Source of the DNA: Streptomyces sp. NBC_01116
GTDB taxonomy: Bacteria > Actinomycetota > Actinomycetes > Streptomycetales > Streptomycetaceae
Length of the DNA: 64,000 nt
Reading direction: 5' to 3'
Assembly (NCBI RefSeq): GCF_041435495.1
Contig: NZ_CP108644.1
Coordinates: 6,557,501 to 6,621,500 of the forward strand
The translations under genes and the position numbers were made by a program. Positions 26,581 through 35,960 of the stretch are shown piece after piece. Numbering within the stretch: position 1 is the stretch's first letter; each line of letters opens with the position of its first letter. The notes beneath the pieces were generated by a model, which was not told where the DNA came from, searched no databases, and worked only from the letters and a program-made list of their open reading frames with translations.

Positions 26581-27165
26581 GTGAGTGGAACATCAGCAGC
26601 TCTGACACCCCCGGCAGACGCCGTCGCGCCGGTCCGGCACCCCGATGCGCCCGCCCCCGGCGAGCTCCTCGGAGCGCACTACGAACACTGTTTCGGCTGC
26701 GGCGGGGGACAGCCGCACGGACTGCACCTGATGGCGCGGGCCGGTGAGGGCGTGAGCGTCACCGCCGAGTTCACCGTGCAGCCCGCCCACCAGGGCGCCC
26801 CCGGCCTCGCCCACGGCGGCGTGCTCGCCACGGCGCTGGACGAGACCCTCGGCTCGCTGAACTGGCTGCTGCGCACGATCGCGGTGACCGGACGGCTGGA
26901 GACCGACTTCGTCCGGCCCGTCCCCGTGGACACCGTGCTGCACCTCGACGCCCGGATCACCGCCGTGCACGGCCGGAAGATCTACTCCACCGCCACCGGC
27001 CGGATCGGCGGCCCCGACGGGCCCGTCGCGGTCCGGGCCGACGCCCTCTTCATCGAGGTCAAGGTCGACCACTTCATCGACAACGGCAGGCCCGCCGAGA
27101 TCCAGGCCGCCATGTCCGACCCCGACCAGGTCAGGCGCGCCCGCGCCTTCGAGGTGAACCCGTGA
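26581..27165 (+). CDS. PaaI-type hotdog thioesterase
   Basis: 194 aa from the GTG at 26581. The single hotdog domain (about 35-165) shows the CFGCG N-terminal motif and the active-site region AHGGVLATALDETLG, where Gly-Gly and Asp/Glu on the central helix act on acyl-CoA. The substrate is unknown. Its stop overlaps the GTG of dut (GTGA), so the genes are coupled. Confidence 0.85.
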   Translation: MSGTSAALTPPADAVAPVRHPDAPAPGELLGAHYEHCFGCGGGQPHGLHLMARAGEGVSVTAEFTVQPAHQGAPGLAHGGVLATALDETLGSLNWLLRTIAVTGRLETDFVRPVPVDTVLHLDARITAVHGRKIYSTATGRIGGPDGPVAVRADALFIEVKVDHFIDNGRPAEIQAAMSDPDQVRRARAFEVNP

Positions 27166-27692
27166 CCCGCAGCCCCGTCGACGTACTGATCCGCCTCCTC
27201 GACCCGGAGGTGCCGATTCCGGCGTACGGGCACCCGGGCGACGCCGGGGCCGACCTGGTGACCACCGAGGCCGCCGAACTCGCCCCCGGCGAGCGCGCGG
27301 TGCTCCCCACCGGGGTGTCGATCGCCCTGCCCGACGGGTACGCCGCGTTCGTCCACCCGCGCTCCGGCCTCGCGGCCCGCTGCGGAGTGGCCCTCGTGAA
27401 TGCCCCAGGGACGGTTGATGCCGGGTACCGTGGGGAGATCAAGGTGATCGTGGTCAACCTCGATCCGCGCGAGAGCGTGCGATTCGAACGGTTCGACCGG
27501 ATTGCCCAACTGGTTGTCCAGCAGGTCGAGAAGGTGCGCTTCCACGAGGTGGCGGAACTTCCCGGCTCGGCGCGGGCCGAAGGGGGCTTCGGGTCCACCG
27601 GCGGCCACGCGTCGGTGGACGGCGCCGAGGGCGGGATCACCCACGGTGGGAACAGCTACGCTTCGGTCGTATCCGACCGGGAAGGACAGTGA
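27162..27692 (+). CDS. dut: dUTP pyrophosphatase
   Basis: 176 aa. Hydrolyses dUTP to dUMP, keeping uracil out of DNA. All five dUTPase motifs can be read: DAGAD, PRSGLA, NAPGTVDAGYRGEI, DRIAQLV and the C-terminal Gly-rich RAEGGFGSTGGH. A tail of about 25 residues follows motif V. It is translationally coupled to the thioesterase upstream and is followed after 1 base by the DUF3710 gene. Confidence 0.96.
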   Translation: MTRSPVDVLIRLLDPEVPIPAYGHPGDAGADLVTTEAAELAPGERAVLPTGVSIALPDGYAAFVHPRSGLAARCGVALVNAPGTVDAGYRGEIKVIVVNLDPRESVRFERFDRIAQLVVQQVEKVRFHEVAELPGSARAEGGFGSTGGHASVDGAEGGITHGGNSYASVVSDREGQ

Positions 27693-27693
27693 C

Positions 27694-28467
27694 GTGTTCG
27701 GACGTCGCAAGAAGAGTGGTTCCGCCGAGGACGAGGCGGACGAGGTGCGCGAGGCCGAGCAGGTCGCCGACGAGCCCGAGGGCAGTGACGGCGCCGCCAA
27801 GGGCGCCCGTCGGATGAACCTTCCGCCGGCCCCCAGGCCGGACGGACCCTGGGACAGCACCGAGGTCACCCAGCCCGGCGAGGGCCGGGTCGACCTGGGC
27901 GGCATCTTCGTCCCCGGGGTCGAGGGCATGGAACTGCGCGTCGAGGTGGCCGGGGACGCGATCGTCGCCGCCACCGTGGTGCTGCGCGACAGCGCGGTCC
28001 AGCTGCAGGCCTTCGCCGCCCCCAAGAAAGAGGGCATCTGGGGCGAGGTCCGCGACGAGATCGCCTCGGGCATCACCCAGCAGGGCGGCATCATCGACGA
28101 GGTCGAGGGCCCGCTGGGCTGGGAGCTGCGCGCGCAGGTCCCCGTACAGCTCCCGGACGGCACGGGCGGTGTGCAGCTGGTGCGCTTCGTCGGCGTCGAC
28201 GGGCCGCGCTGGTTCCTGCGCGGAGTGATCTCCGGCCAGGGCGCCGTCCAGCCGGAGGCCGCAGGGCTGCTGGAGACGATCTTCCGGGACACCGTGGTCG
28301 TCCGCGGCGACGGCCCGATGGCCCCCCGCGACCCGATCGTCCTCAAGCTCCCCAACGACGCCCAGATGGTGCCCGAGGGTGTGCAGCAGGAGGACCAGGA
28401 GAGCTCGAAGTTCTCCGGCGGCATGGGCCAGCTCCAGCGCGGGCCCGAGATCACCGAGGTCCGCTAG
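27694..28467 (+). CDS. DUF3710 family protein
   Basis: 257 aa from the GTG at 27694. The N-terminus is charged (about 1-50, FGRRKKSGSAEDEADEV) and is followed by the compact DUF3710 domain (about 55-220). The family is conserved directly after dut in actinobacteria, including mycobacteria, but has no known activity. It has no membrane segment. A strong hairpin closes the operon 36 bases downstream. Confidence 0.85.
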   Translation: MFGRRKKSGSAEDEADEVREAEQVADEPEGSDGAAKGARRMNLPPAPRPDGPWDSTEVTQPGEGRVDLGGIFVPGVEGMELRVEVAGDAIVAATVVLRDSAVQLQAFAAPKKEGIWGEVRDEIASGITQQGGIIDEVEGPLGWELRAQVPVQLPDGTGGVQLVRFVGVDGPRWFLRGVISGQGAVQPEAAGLLETIFRDTVVVRGDGPMAPRDPIVLKLPNDAQMVPEGVQQEDQESSKFSGGMGQLQRGPEITEVR

Positions 28468-28503
28468 GGCTACGCGGCGGGACTTCGCGGTAGTCGCAGC
28501 ACA

Positions 28504-28545
28504 GGCCGGTGGGCCGCACCCTTTCGCGGGTGCGGCCCACCGGCC
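28504..28545 (+). terminator. terminator of the thioesterase-dut-DUF3710 operon
   Basis: Perfect 18-bp stem (28504-28521 with 28528-28545) around TTTCGC. Confidence 0.8.
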
Positions 28546-28635
28546 ATTGCCCGGCCGTGGGCCGCACGCACATACTGGCGGGCGACGGCGCAGGCCACGT
28601 GATGGACGCGGGCCACGTGATGACGGGGGAGCAGC

Positions 28636-29370
28636 ATGACCGAGAGCACCAGCGGGCAGTCCGGCACGGCCCTGGCCGAGGACCCGTCCCGCACGGTCAT
28701 GGTCACCGTCGAGGACCTGCACCGCTCGTACGGGAGCGGAGCGGCCGCCGTGCACGCGCTGCGCGGGGTCTCGTTCGAGATCCCCCGCGGTGAGCTGGTC
28801 GCCCTCAAGGGCCGCTCCGGCTCCGGCAAGACCACCCTGCTCAACCTGGTCGGCGGCCTCGACACCCCGGACGACGGCCGGATCACCGTCGACGGCACCG
28901 AGTTGGCGGGGCTCGGCGAGAAGGGGCTCCTGGAGCTGCGCCGGGACCGGGTCGGCTTCATCTTCCAGTCCTTCGGACTCATTCCGATCCTGACCGCAGC
29001 CGAGAACGTCGGCGTACCCCTGCGGCTGCGGAAGGCCGATCCGGCCGAGCGCGACGAGCGGGTCGCCCTGCTGCTCTCCCTCGTCGGCCTCGCCGACCAC
29101 GCCGAACAGCGCCCCGGCGAGCTCTCCGGCGGCCAGCAGCAGCGCGTCGCCATCGCCCGCGCCCTCGCCAACCGACCCGCCCTCCTGATCGCCGACGAGC
29201 CCACCGGACAGCTCGACGCCGAGACCGGGCTCGCCGTGATGGAACTGCTCCGCGCGGTCGTCCGCTCCGAGAACGTCACCGCCCTCGTCGCCACCCACGA
29301 CCCCCAGCTGCTGGGCCTCGCCGACCGGGTCCTGGAGCTGAGCGACGGCCACATCGTCGAACACGGCTGA
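28636..29370 (+). CDS. ABC transporter ATP-binding protein, MacB/LolD type, without an adjacent permease
   Basis: 244 aa. Walker A GRSGSGKTT near 58-66, Q-loop FQSFGLIP, signature LSGGQQQR near 158, Walker B LLIADEPTG near 179 and H-loop THD near 218. The protein resembles ATPases that power FtsX/MacB-type mechanotransmission permeases, but no permease lies on either side, so its partner must be encoded elsewhere or it is a soluble ATPase. It is preceded by a terminator and followed by the KdpD-like gene after 180 bases. Confidence 0.88.
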   Translation: MTESTSGQSGTALAEDPSRTVMVTVEDLHRSYGSGAAAVHALRGVSFEIPRGELVALKGRSGSGKTTLLNLVGGLDTPDDGRITVDGTELAGLGEKGLLELRRDRVGFIFQSFGLIPILTAAENVGVPLRLRKADPAERDERVALLLSLVGLADHAEQRPGELSGGQQQRVAIARALANRPALLIADEPTGQLDAETGLAVMELLRAVVRSENVTALVATHDPQLLGLADRVLELSDGHIVEHG

Positions 29371-29550
29371 CGTTCCCGCACCGCCCCCGCACCCGCGCCG
29401 ACACGCATCAGAGTTCCGTCAATACGCTCCCCGCCTGCACTCCCGGGACCGAACCACCGCCCCGGGCGGAGTAGCGTCGAGGACGGCAGCCGCACCGGGC
29501 GCCACCGGCCCCCGACACGACAGGGCCGGACGGAAGAAGACAATGGGGCC

Positions 29551-32094
29551 ATGGGACGCGGCACACTCCGGATCTACCTGGGCGCGGCACCGGGCGTCGG
29601 CAAGACGTACGCGATGCTCTCGGAGGCGCATCGCAGGGTCGAACGCGGAACCGACTGCGTCGTGGCCTTCGTGGAGCACCACGACCGGCCGCGGACCGAG
29701 GTCATGCTGCACGGGCTGGAGCTGTTGCCGCGCCGGGAGCTGGAGTACCGGGGCTCGGTGTTCACGGAGATGGACGTGGACGCGGTGCTGGAGCGCGCCC
29801 CGGCCGTGGCCCTGGTGGACGAGCTGGCCCACACGAACGTGCCCGGTTCGCGCAACGCCAAGCGCTGGCAGGACGTCGAGGAGCTGCTCAGGGCCGGGAT
29901 CGACGTCATATCGACGGTCAACATCCAGCACCTGGAGTCGCTGGGCGACGTGGTGGAGTCGATCACCGGGGTCCGGCAGGGCGAGACCGTCCCCGACGAG
30001 GTGGTCCGCCGGGCCGACCAGATCGAGCTGGTCGACATGTCGCCCCAGGCGCTGCGCCGCCGGATGGCGCACGGGAACATCTACCAGCCCGACAAGATGG
30101 ACGCGGCCCTCTCGAACTACTTCCGTCCCGGCAACCTCACCGCCCTGCGCGAGCTGGCCCTGCTCTGGGTCGCCGACCGGGTCGACGAGTACCTCCAGCA
30201 GTACCGGGGCGAGCACAACATCCGCACCACCTGGCAGGCCCGCGAACGCATCGTCGTCGGACTGACCGGCGGACCCGAGGGCCGCACCCTCATCCGCCGC
30301 GCCTCCCGGATGGCGGCCAAGGGCTCCGGCAGCGAGATCCTCGCCGTCTACATCGCCCGCAGCGACGGCCTGACCTCCGCGTCCCCGAAGGAGCTGGCCG
30401 TCCAGCGCACCCTGGTCGAGGACCTCGGCGGCAGCTTCCACCACGTCATCGGCGACGACATACCGGCCGCCCTGCTGGAGTTCGCCCGCGGCGTCAACTC
30501 CACCCAGATCGTCCTGGGCTCCAGCCGCCGCAAGACCTGGCAGTACATCTACGGCCCCGGGGTCGGCGCGACCGTCGCCCGCGAGTCGGGGCCCGACCTC
30601 GACGTGCACATCGTGACCCACGAGGAGGTCGCCAAGGGCCGCGGTCTGCCCATGGCCCGCGGCGCCCGGCTCGGCCGCGCCCGGATCATCTGGGGCTGGC
30701 TCGTCGGCGTCGTCGGACCCGTCCTGCTCGCGGTGGTGCTGCGCTCCATGGAGGACGCCCCCGGCCTCGCCAACGACGTCCTGCTCTTCCTCTTCCTGAC
30801 GGTGGCCGCCGCCCTGCTCGGCGGACTGCGGCCCGCGCTCGCCTCGGCGGCCGTCGGCTCCATGCTGCTGAACTACTGGTTCACCCCGCCCACCCACACC
30901 CTGACCGTCCAGGACCCGGAGAACCTCGTCGCCATCGTGATCTTCTTCGCGGTGGCGGTGGCGGTCTCCTCCGTGGTCGATCTGGCGGCCCGGCGCACCC
31001 ATCAGGCGGCCCGGCTGCGCGCCGAGTCGGAGATCCTCTCCTTCCTCGCGGGCAGCGTCCTGCGCGGCGAGACCGCCCTGGACGCCCTGCTGGAGAGGGT
31101 CCGCGAGACCTTCGCCATGGAGTCCGTCGCCCTGCTGGAGCGCAGCAGCGACGTCGAGCCGTGGACCTGCGCCGGATCCGTCGGGCCGGCCCCGGTCACC
31201 CGCCCCGACGACGCCGACGTGGACATGCCGGTCGGCGACAACATGGCCCTCGCGCTGTCCGGCCGGGTGCTGCCCGCCGAGGACCGCCGGGTGCTCGGCG
31301 CCTTCGCCGCCCAGGCCGCCGTCGTCCTGGACCGCCAGCGCCTGGTCGGGGAGGCCGAGCAGGCCCGCAGGCTCGCCGAGGGCAACCGGATCAGGACCGC
31401 CCTGCTCGCCGCCGTCAGCCACGACCTGCGCACCCCGCTGGCCTCCATCAAGGCGGCCGTCAGCTCGCTGCGCTCCGACGACGTGGCCTGGTCCGAGGAG
31501 GACGAGGCGGAGCTCCTCGAAGGCATCGAGGACGGCGCCGACCGGCTGGACCACCTGGTCGGCAACCTGCTGGACATGTCCCGCCTCCAGACCGGCACCG
31601 TGACCCCGCTGATCCGCGAGATCGACCTCGACGAGGTGGTCCCGATGGCGCTCGGCGGCGTCCCGGAGGGCAGCGTCGACCTCGACATCCCCGAGACGCT
31701 GCCGATGGTCGCCGTCGACCCGGGACTCCTGGAGCGGGTCGTCGCCAACATCGTGGAGAACGCCGTGAAGTACAACCCCGGCCAGGAGCCCGTCGCCGTG
31801 GCCGCCAGCGCCCTCGGCGGCCGGGTCGAGCTGCGGGTCGTGGACCGCGGCCGGGGCGTCCCCGACGAGGCCAAGGAACGGATCTTCGAGCCCTTCCAGC
31901 GGTACGGGGACGCCCCGCGCGGAGCCGGAGTGGGCCTCGGTCTCGCCGTCTCCCGGGGCTTCGCCGAGGCCATGGGCGGCACCCTCGACGCCGAGGACAC
32001 CCCGGGCGGCGGGCTGACCATGGTCCTGACCCTCACCGCGGCGCCGGGCGGCGTCCGGGCGGAGGCCGAGTTGCCGGCCCGGGCCACCTCATGA
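29551..32094 (+). CDS. kdpD: KdpD-type sensor histidine kinase
   Basis: 847 aa. N-terminal KdpD domain (about 1-210) with Walker A GAAPGVGKT at 11-19, universal-stress-protein-like domain (about 230-360), four-helix DUF4118 membrane region (about 375-490), GAF-like part, HisKA with H in SHDLRTPLASIK near 630 and an HATPase domain to about 835. It senses potassium or turgor and c-di-AMP in relatives. The KdpFABC pump genes are not adjacent, so the pair may regulate other potassium systems. The partner regulator follows 127 bases downstream. Confidence 0.92.
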   Translation: MGRGTLRIYLGAAPGVGKTYAMLSEAHRRVERGTDCVVAFVEHHDRPRTEVMLHGLELLPRRELEYRGSVFTEMDVDAVLERAPAVALVDELAHTNVPGSRNAKRWQDVEELLRAGIDVISTVNIQHLESLGDVVESITGVRQGETVPDEVVRRADQIELVDMSPQALRRRMAHGNIYQPDKMDAALSNYFRPGNLTALRELALLWVADRVDEYLQQYRGEHNIRTTWQARERIVVGLTGGPEGRTLIRRASRMAAKGSGSEILAVYIARSDGLTSASPKELAVQRTLVEDLGGSFHHVIGDDIPAALLEFARGVNSTQIVLGSSRRKTWQYIYGPGVGATVARESGPDLDVHIVTHEEVAKGRGLPMARGARLGRARIIWGWLVGVVGPVLLAVVLRSMEDAPGLANDVLLFLFLTVAAALLGGLRPALASAAVGSMLLNYWFTPPTHTLTVQDPENLVAIVIFFAVAVAVSSVVDLAARRTHQAARLRAESEILSFLAGSVLRGETALDALLERVRETFAMESVALLERSSDVEPWTCAGSVGPAPVTRPDDADVDMPVGDNMALALSGRVLPAEDRRVLGAFAAQAAVVLDRQRLVGEAEQARRLAEGNRIRTALLAAVSHDLRTPLASIKAAVSSLRSDDVAWSEEDEAELLEGIEDGADRLDHLVGNLLDMSRLQTGTVTPLIREIDLDEVVPMALGGVPEGSVDLDIPETLPMVAVDPGLLERVVANIVENAVKYNPGQEPVAVAASALGGRVELRVVDRGRGVPDEAKERIFEPFQRYGDAPRGAGVGLGLAVSRGFAEAMGGTLDAEDTPGGGLTMVLTLTAAPGGVRAEAELPARATS

Positions 32095-32221
32095 CCCGTC
32101 CCCGAGGCCCGGGACGCCCCCGGGCGTACGCCACCCGTCCCCGGGCGCTCCCCTCCGCCTCGCCCTCCCCGTACAGCACAGCTCTTCCCTCCTCCCCGTG
32201 CAGCAGAAAGGCAGGTCCACG

Positions 32222-32917
32222 ATGACCAGGGTGCTTGTGGTCGACGACGAGCCGCAGATCGTCCGCGCCCTCGTGATCAACCTGAAGGCGCGCCAGTACG
32301 AGGTCGACGCCGCGCCCGACGGGGCGACCGCCCTCCAGCTCGCCGCCGCCCGCCACCCCGACGTGGTCCTCCTCGACCTCGGGCTGCCCGACATGGACGG
32401 GGTCGAGGTGATCAGGGGCCTGCGCGGCTGGACCCGCGTGCCCATCCTCGTACTCTCCGCGCGCCACACCTCCGACGAGAAGGTGGAGGCCCTGGACGCC
32501 GGGGCGGACGACTACGTCACCAAGCCGTTCGGCATGGACGAGCTGCTGGCCCGGCTGCGCGCCTCGGTACGCCGGGCGGAACCGGTCGGTCAGGAGGGCG
32601 GCGCCGAGGACATCGCGCTGGTCGAGACGGCGGGCTTCACCGTCGACCTGGCGGCGAAGAAGGTGCACCGCTCCGGGCGCGACGTACGGCTCACCCCCAC
32701 GGAATGGCATCTGCTGGAGGTCCTCGTCCGCAACAGCGGCCGTCTGGTCAGCCAGAAGCAGCTCCTCCAGGAGGTCTGGGGCCCCTCCTACGGCACCGAG
32801 ACCAACTACCTGCGGGTCTACATGGCCCAGCTGCGCCGCAAGCTGGAGGCGGACCCCTCGCACCCCCGGCACTTCGTCACCGAACCGGGTATGGGCTACC
32901 GCTTCGAGCGCGACTGA
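32222..32917 (+). CDS. kdpE: KdpE-type response regulator
   Basis: 231 aa. Receiver domain with D52 (VVLLDLGLP), D8/D9 pocket and VTKPF Lys near 101; a winged-helix effector domain from about 135. It ends in the family-typical HPRHFVTEPGMGYRF. The ATG at 32222 is chosen over an in-frame upstream start because of the consensus MTRVLVVDDE. It is cognate to the KdpD-like kinase directly upstream. Confidence 0.92.
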   Translation: MTRVLVVDDEPQIVRALVINLKARQYEVDAAPDGATALQLAAARHPDVVLLDLGLPDMDGVEVIRGLRGWTRVPILVLSARHTSDEKVEALDAGADDYVTKPFGMDELLARLRASVRRAEPVGQEGGAEDIALVETAGFTVDLAAKKVHRSGRDVRLTPTEWHLLEVLVRNSGRLVSQKQLLQEVWGPSYGTETNYLRVYMAQLRRKLEADPSHPRHFVTEPGMGYRFERD

Positions 32918-32992
32918 CGGGCGCCGGGTCATCCTTTCGAGTGGTCGTCCGGGGCCTCGGTGTACCGCCCGTGGGACCGGTACCCTTCGGGT

Positions 32993-33418
32993 ATGAGTGC
33001 TGTTCCCCGATCCGAGAAAGCCGGGAAGGCCGGGAAGGCGGCGCGACCTTCCGGGCGCTTCCGCCGTATGCTCGACCGGCTCTCCAGCTCCCAGGAGGAC
33101 CTGGAGTCCCAGGAGCTGCAGGAGGACGCGCAGGCCACCGGGTGCACCCGGATCTCCGAGTGCTCCGATCGGCAGATCGTGAAGGTGGCTGGTACGTTGC
33201 GGACCGTCACCCTCCGTCCCCGGGCCGGAGTGCCCGCCCTGGAGGCGGAGCTCTTCGACGGCACCGAGCCGCTGGACGTGGTCTGGCTCGGCCGTCGCTC
33301 CATCGTCGGTATCGAGCCCGGCCGCAGGATCATCGCCTCGGGGCGGGTCGCCATGAGCCATGGCCGCCGGGTGCTGTTCAACCCCACATACGAACTCCGA
33401 CCGCTCGCCAAGGAGTAG
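32993..33418 (+). CDS. OB-fold nucleic-acid-binding-like protein
   Basis: 141 aa. The first 45 residues are basic then acidic and likely flexible; the rest (about 55-135) fits an OB fold, with VKVAGTLRTVTLRPRAGVPALEAELFDGTEPLDVVWLG and RRIIASGRVAMSHGRRVLFNPTYEL. The family occurs between the dut block and DUF3159/trkA genes throughout actinobacteria. Its ligand is unknown. The start of the next gene follows after 3 bases. Confidence 0.83.
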   Translation: MSAVPRSEKAGKAGKAARPSGRFRRMLDRLSSSQEDLESQELQEDAQATGCTRISECSDRQIVKVAGTLRTVTLRPRAGVPALEAELFDGTEPLDVVWLGRRSIVGIEPGRRIIASGRVAMSHGRRVLFNPTYELRPLAKE

Positions 33419-33421
33419 CCG

Positions 33422-34213
33422 GTGACGTCTCTCGACAAGCCGACGTCCGAAACGGACCAGCCCCACCGTACGGCCCCGCAGCACGCCGGCGGGAGGCACG
33501 CCGCCCAGCAGGACGACGAGACGAAGGCCGTCACCGAGGCCGCCCTCTTCGAGGCCTTCGGCGGTGTGCGCGGCATGGTGGAGACAGTCCTCCCCGGGCT
33601 GCTCTTCGTCACGATCTTCACCGTCAACAAGAACCTGAACGCCTCGGCCATCGCGGCCCTGGCGGTGTCCCTGGCCCTCGTCGCCGTCCGGCTGATCCGC
33701 CGGGACACCGTCAAACACGCCTTCAGCGGCGTCTTCGGAGTGGCCTTCGGTGTCGTCTTCGCGAAGATGACGGGCGACGCCAAGGACTTCTACCTGCCGG
33801 GCATGCTCTACACCCTGGGCCTCGCGGTCGCCTACATCGGCACCGCGGTGGCCGGGGTGCCGCTGATCGGCCTGATCCTCGGCCCGGTCTTCAAGGAGAA
33901 CCTCTCCTGGCGGACCCGTAACCCGGGACGGAAGAAGGCGTACACCAAGGCCAGCTACGCCTGGGGCTTCATCCTGCTGGCCAAGTGCGCGATCCTCTTC
34001 CCGCTCTACTGGTGGGCCGACACCACCGAGTTCGGCTGGGTCCTCATCGCGCTGAAGATCCCGCCGTTCCTGCTGGCGGTCTATCTGACCTGGGTCTTCC
34101 TCGCGAAGGCGCCGGCGCCCATCGACGTGTTCGCCGAGATGGAGGCCGAGGAACAGGCCGAGAAGGAGCGCAAGGCGCAGGCCGCCGCGGCGCTCCGCGA
34201 CCCGGACGCCTGA
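33422..34213 (+). CDS. DUF3159 family integral membrane protein
   Basis: 263 aa from the GTG at 33422, 3 bases after the OB-fold gene. About six hydrophobic segments (roughly 58-75, 78-95, 102-118, 130-165, 190-208, 215-232) are flanked by charged ends; the C-terminus is an acidic/basic helix. The family is actinobacterial and always sits beside the OB-fold and TrkA genes, hinting at a link to ion transport, but no function is known. Confidence 0.83.
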   Translation: MTSLDKPTSETDQPHRTAPQHAGGRHAAQQDDETKAVTEAALFEAFGGVRGMVETVLPGLLFVTIFTVNKNLNASAIAALAVSLALVAVRLIRRDTVKHAFSGVFGVAFGVVFAKMTGDAKDFYLPGMLYTLGLAVAYIGTAVAGVPLIGLILGPVFKENLSWRTRNPGRKKAYTKASYAWGFILLAKCAILFPLYWWADTTEFGWVLIALKIPPFLLAVYLTWVFLAKAPAPIDVFAEMEAEEQAEKERKAQAAAALRDPDA

Positions 34214-34235
34214 CCCGTACATCCTGCTGCCGGAC

Positions 34236-34280
34236 GGGGAAGGGGCCCGGAACCGCTCAGCGGTTCCGGGCCCCTTCCCC
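34236..34280. terminator. strong bidirectional terminator
   Basis: Inverted repeat of about 21 bp (34236-34257 with 34259-34280) between the convergent DUF3159 and trkA genes. Confidence 0.8.
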
Positions 34281-34292
34281 CGTCTCTGCCGG

Positions 34293-34970
34293 TCAGTCCT
34301 CCGACGGATCGCGGCGGACCGACAACAGGTCCTCCAACTGCTCCTCGCGCGCCTGGGCGGCCACGAACAGCAGCTCGTCACCGGCCTCCAGGGTCTCCTC
34401 GGGGCCCGGCGTCAGCACCCGCGTCCCCCGGATGATCGTCACCAGCGAGGTGTCCTCGGGCCAGGCGACGTCCCCGACCCGGGTACCGGCCAGCGCCGAC
34501 TCCGGTGGCAGCGTCAGCTCCACCAGGTTGGCGTCGCCGTGGCTGAAGCGCAGCAGCCGGACCAGATCGCCGACGCTCACCGCCTCCTCGACCAGGGCCG
34601 ACATCAGACGCGGCGTCGAGACGGCGACGTCCACGCCCCAGGACTCGTTGAACAGCCACTCGTTCTTCGGGTTGTTCACCCGCGCCACCACGCGCGGCAC
34701 GCCGTACTCGGTCTTGGCGAGCAGCGAGACGACCAGATTGACCTTGTCGTCCCCGGTCGCGGCGATGACCACGTTGCACCGCTGCAGCGCGGCCTCGTCC
34801 AGCGAGGTGATCTCACAGGCGTCCGCGAGCAGCCACTCGGCCATCGGCACCCGCTCCACCGAGATGGCGGTCGGCGCCTTGTCGATCAGCAGCACCTCGT
34901 GCCCGTTCTCCAGCAGCTCGGCTGCGATGGAACGGCCCACCGCGCCCGCCCCGGCAATCGACACACGCAT
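34293..34970 (-). CDS. TrkA/CeoC-type potassium uptake regulatory protein
   Basis: 225 aa starting MRVSIAGAGAVGRSIAAELL. RCK architecture: a Rossmann TrkA-N domain (1-120) with GAGAVGRS dinucleotide motif and a TrkA-C domain (about 135-215). Such proteins bind NAD(H)/ATP and gate potassium channels or transporters from the cytoplasm. The start overlaps the stop of the upstream trkA paralogue by one base. No TrkH/TrkG membrane subunit is adjacent; the KimA-like permease is the nearest potential partner. Confidence 0.9.
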   Translation of the reverse strand: MRVSIAGAGAVGRSIAAELLENGHEVLLIDKAPTAISVERVPMAEWLLADACEITSLDEAALQRCNVVIAATGDDKVNLVVSLLAKTEYGVPRVVARVNNPKNEWLFNESWGVDVAVSTPRLMSALVEEAVSVGDLVRLLRFSHGDANLVELTLPPESALAGTRVGDVAWPEDTSLVTIIRGTRVLTPGPEETLEAGDELLFVAAQAREEQLEDLLSVRRDPSED

Positions 34971-35638
34971 CAGTGACCGTCCTCCTCGGGACCCTGGGCG
35001 AAGGCCTCTTCGACCTTGGCGATCTCGTCCGTACGCATCATCACGTGGACCAGGTCGCCCTCCTGGAGGACGGTCTGCGAGCTGGGCAGTATGGCCTCGC
35101 CCAACCGGGTGAGGAAGGCGACACGGACCCCCGTCTCCTCCTGGAGCGTGCTGATCTTGTGGCCGATCCAGGACGGCGTCGTGTGCACCTCGGCGAGCTG
35201 CACACCTCCGCTCGGATCGCGCCACAGGGGCTCGGCGCCCGAAGGCAGCAGCCGCCGCAGCATCTGGTCCGCCGTCCAGCGGACCGTCGCCACGGTGGGG
35301 ATGCCGAGGCGCTGGTAGACCTCGGCGCGCCGGGGGTCGTAGATCCGCGCCGCGACGTTCTCGATGGAGAACATCTCGCGGGCCACCCGGGCCGCGATGA
35401 TGTTCGAGTTGTCGCCGCTGCTGACCGCGGCGAACGCCCCGGCGTCCTCGATCCCCGCCTCGCGGAGGGTGTCCTGGTCGAAGCCGACCCCGGTGACCCG
35501 GCGACCGCCGAATCCGGACCCGAGGCGACGGAACGCCGTGGGGTCCTGGTCGATCACCGCGACGGTGTGCCCCTGCTGTTCCAGGGTCTGTGCGAGAGCG
35601 GCTCCGACGCGCCCGCAGCCCATGATGACGATGTGCAC
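34970..35638 (-). CDS. TrkA/CeoB-type potassium uptake regulatory protein
   Basis: 222 aa starting MHIVIMGCGRVGAALAQTLE. TrkA-N with GCGRVGAAL and the acidic residue of DQDP at the end of the second strand, then a TrkA-C domain (about 140-212). It is first of a coupled RCK pair; the pair corresponds to the ceoB-ceoC arrangement of mycobacteria. It is divergent from the permease gene, with 322 bases between them. Confidence 0.9.
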   Translation of the reverse strand: MHIVIMGCGRVGAALAQTLEQQGHTVAVIDQDPTAFRRLGSGFGGRRVTGVGFDQDTLREAGIEDAGAFAAVSSGDNSNIIAARVAREMFSIENVAARIYDPRRAEVYQRLGIPTVATVRWTADQMLRRLLPSGAEPLWRDPSGGVQLAEVHTTPSWIGHKISTLQEETGVRVAFLTRLGEAILPSSQTVLQEGDLVHVMMRTDEIAKVEEAFAQGPEEDGH

Positions 35639-35960
35639 TGTGCGCCTACCCCGCCGTCCTGGTCATCCGGCTGACCTGCGAAAACACGCTGCTCACACTT
35701 CTCTCTCAGCTTGCTGGGCAAACAACGGGACACACACCCGCGGCGCGGCCCGAGGTCGAGCTTAAGCGCCGGAGAAGGCGATCCCTCATCCGAGTGTCCG
35801 CATCCTCGCGCACTCCGGCAAAGGGAAAGCAAAATAGGCCGAACGAGTGCAAGGATTCCGTTAAAGAATGGTGAGGCGTTCTCCGCCGACCGCAGGAGAT
35901 TGCGGGGCCACGTCGAAAGGGCGTGCGTTTCGGCCACGGGCTCCGCTTACGATCCTCAGC
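35639..35960. other. divergent promoter region between the trkA pair and the KimA-like permease
   Basis: 322 bases with an A/T-richer stretch near 35820-35885. No gene, and no ydaO-type riboswitch motifs (GGTGAATC, CCGAACCCG) are present. Confidence 0.5.
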
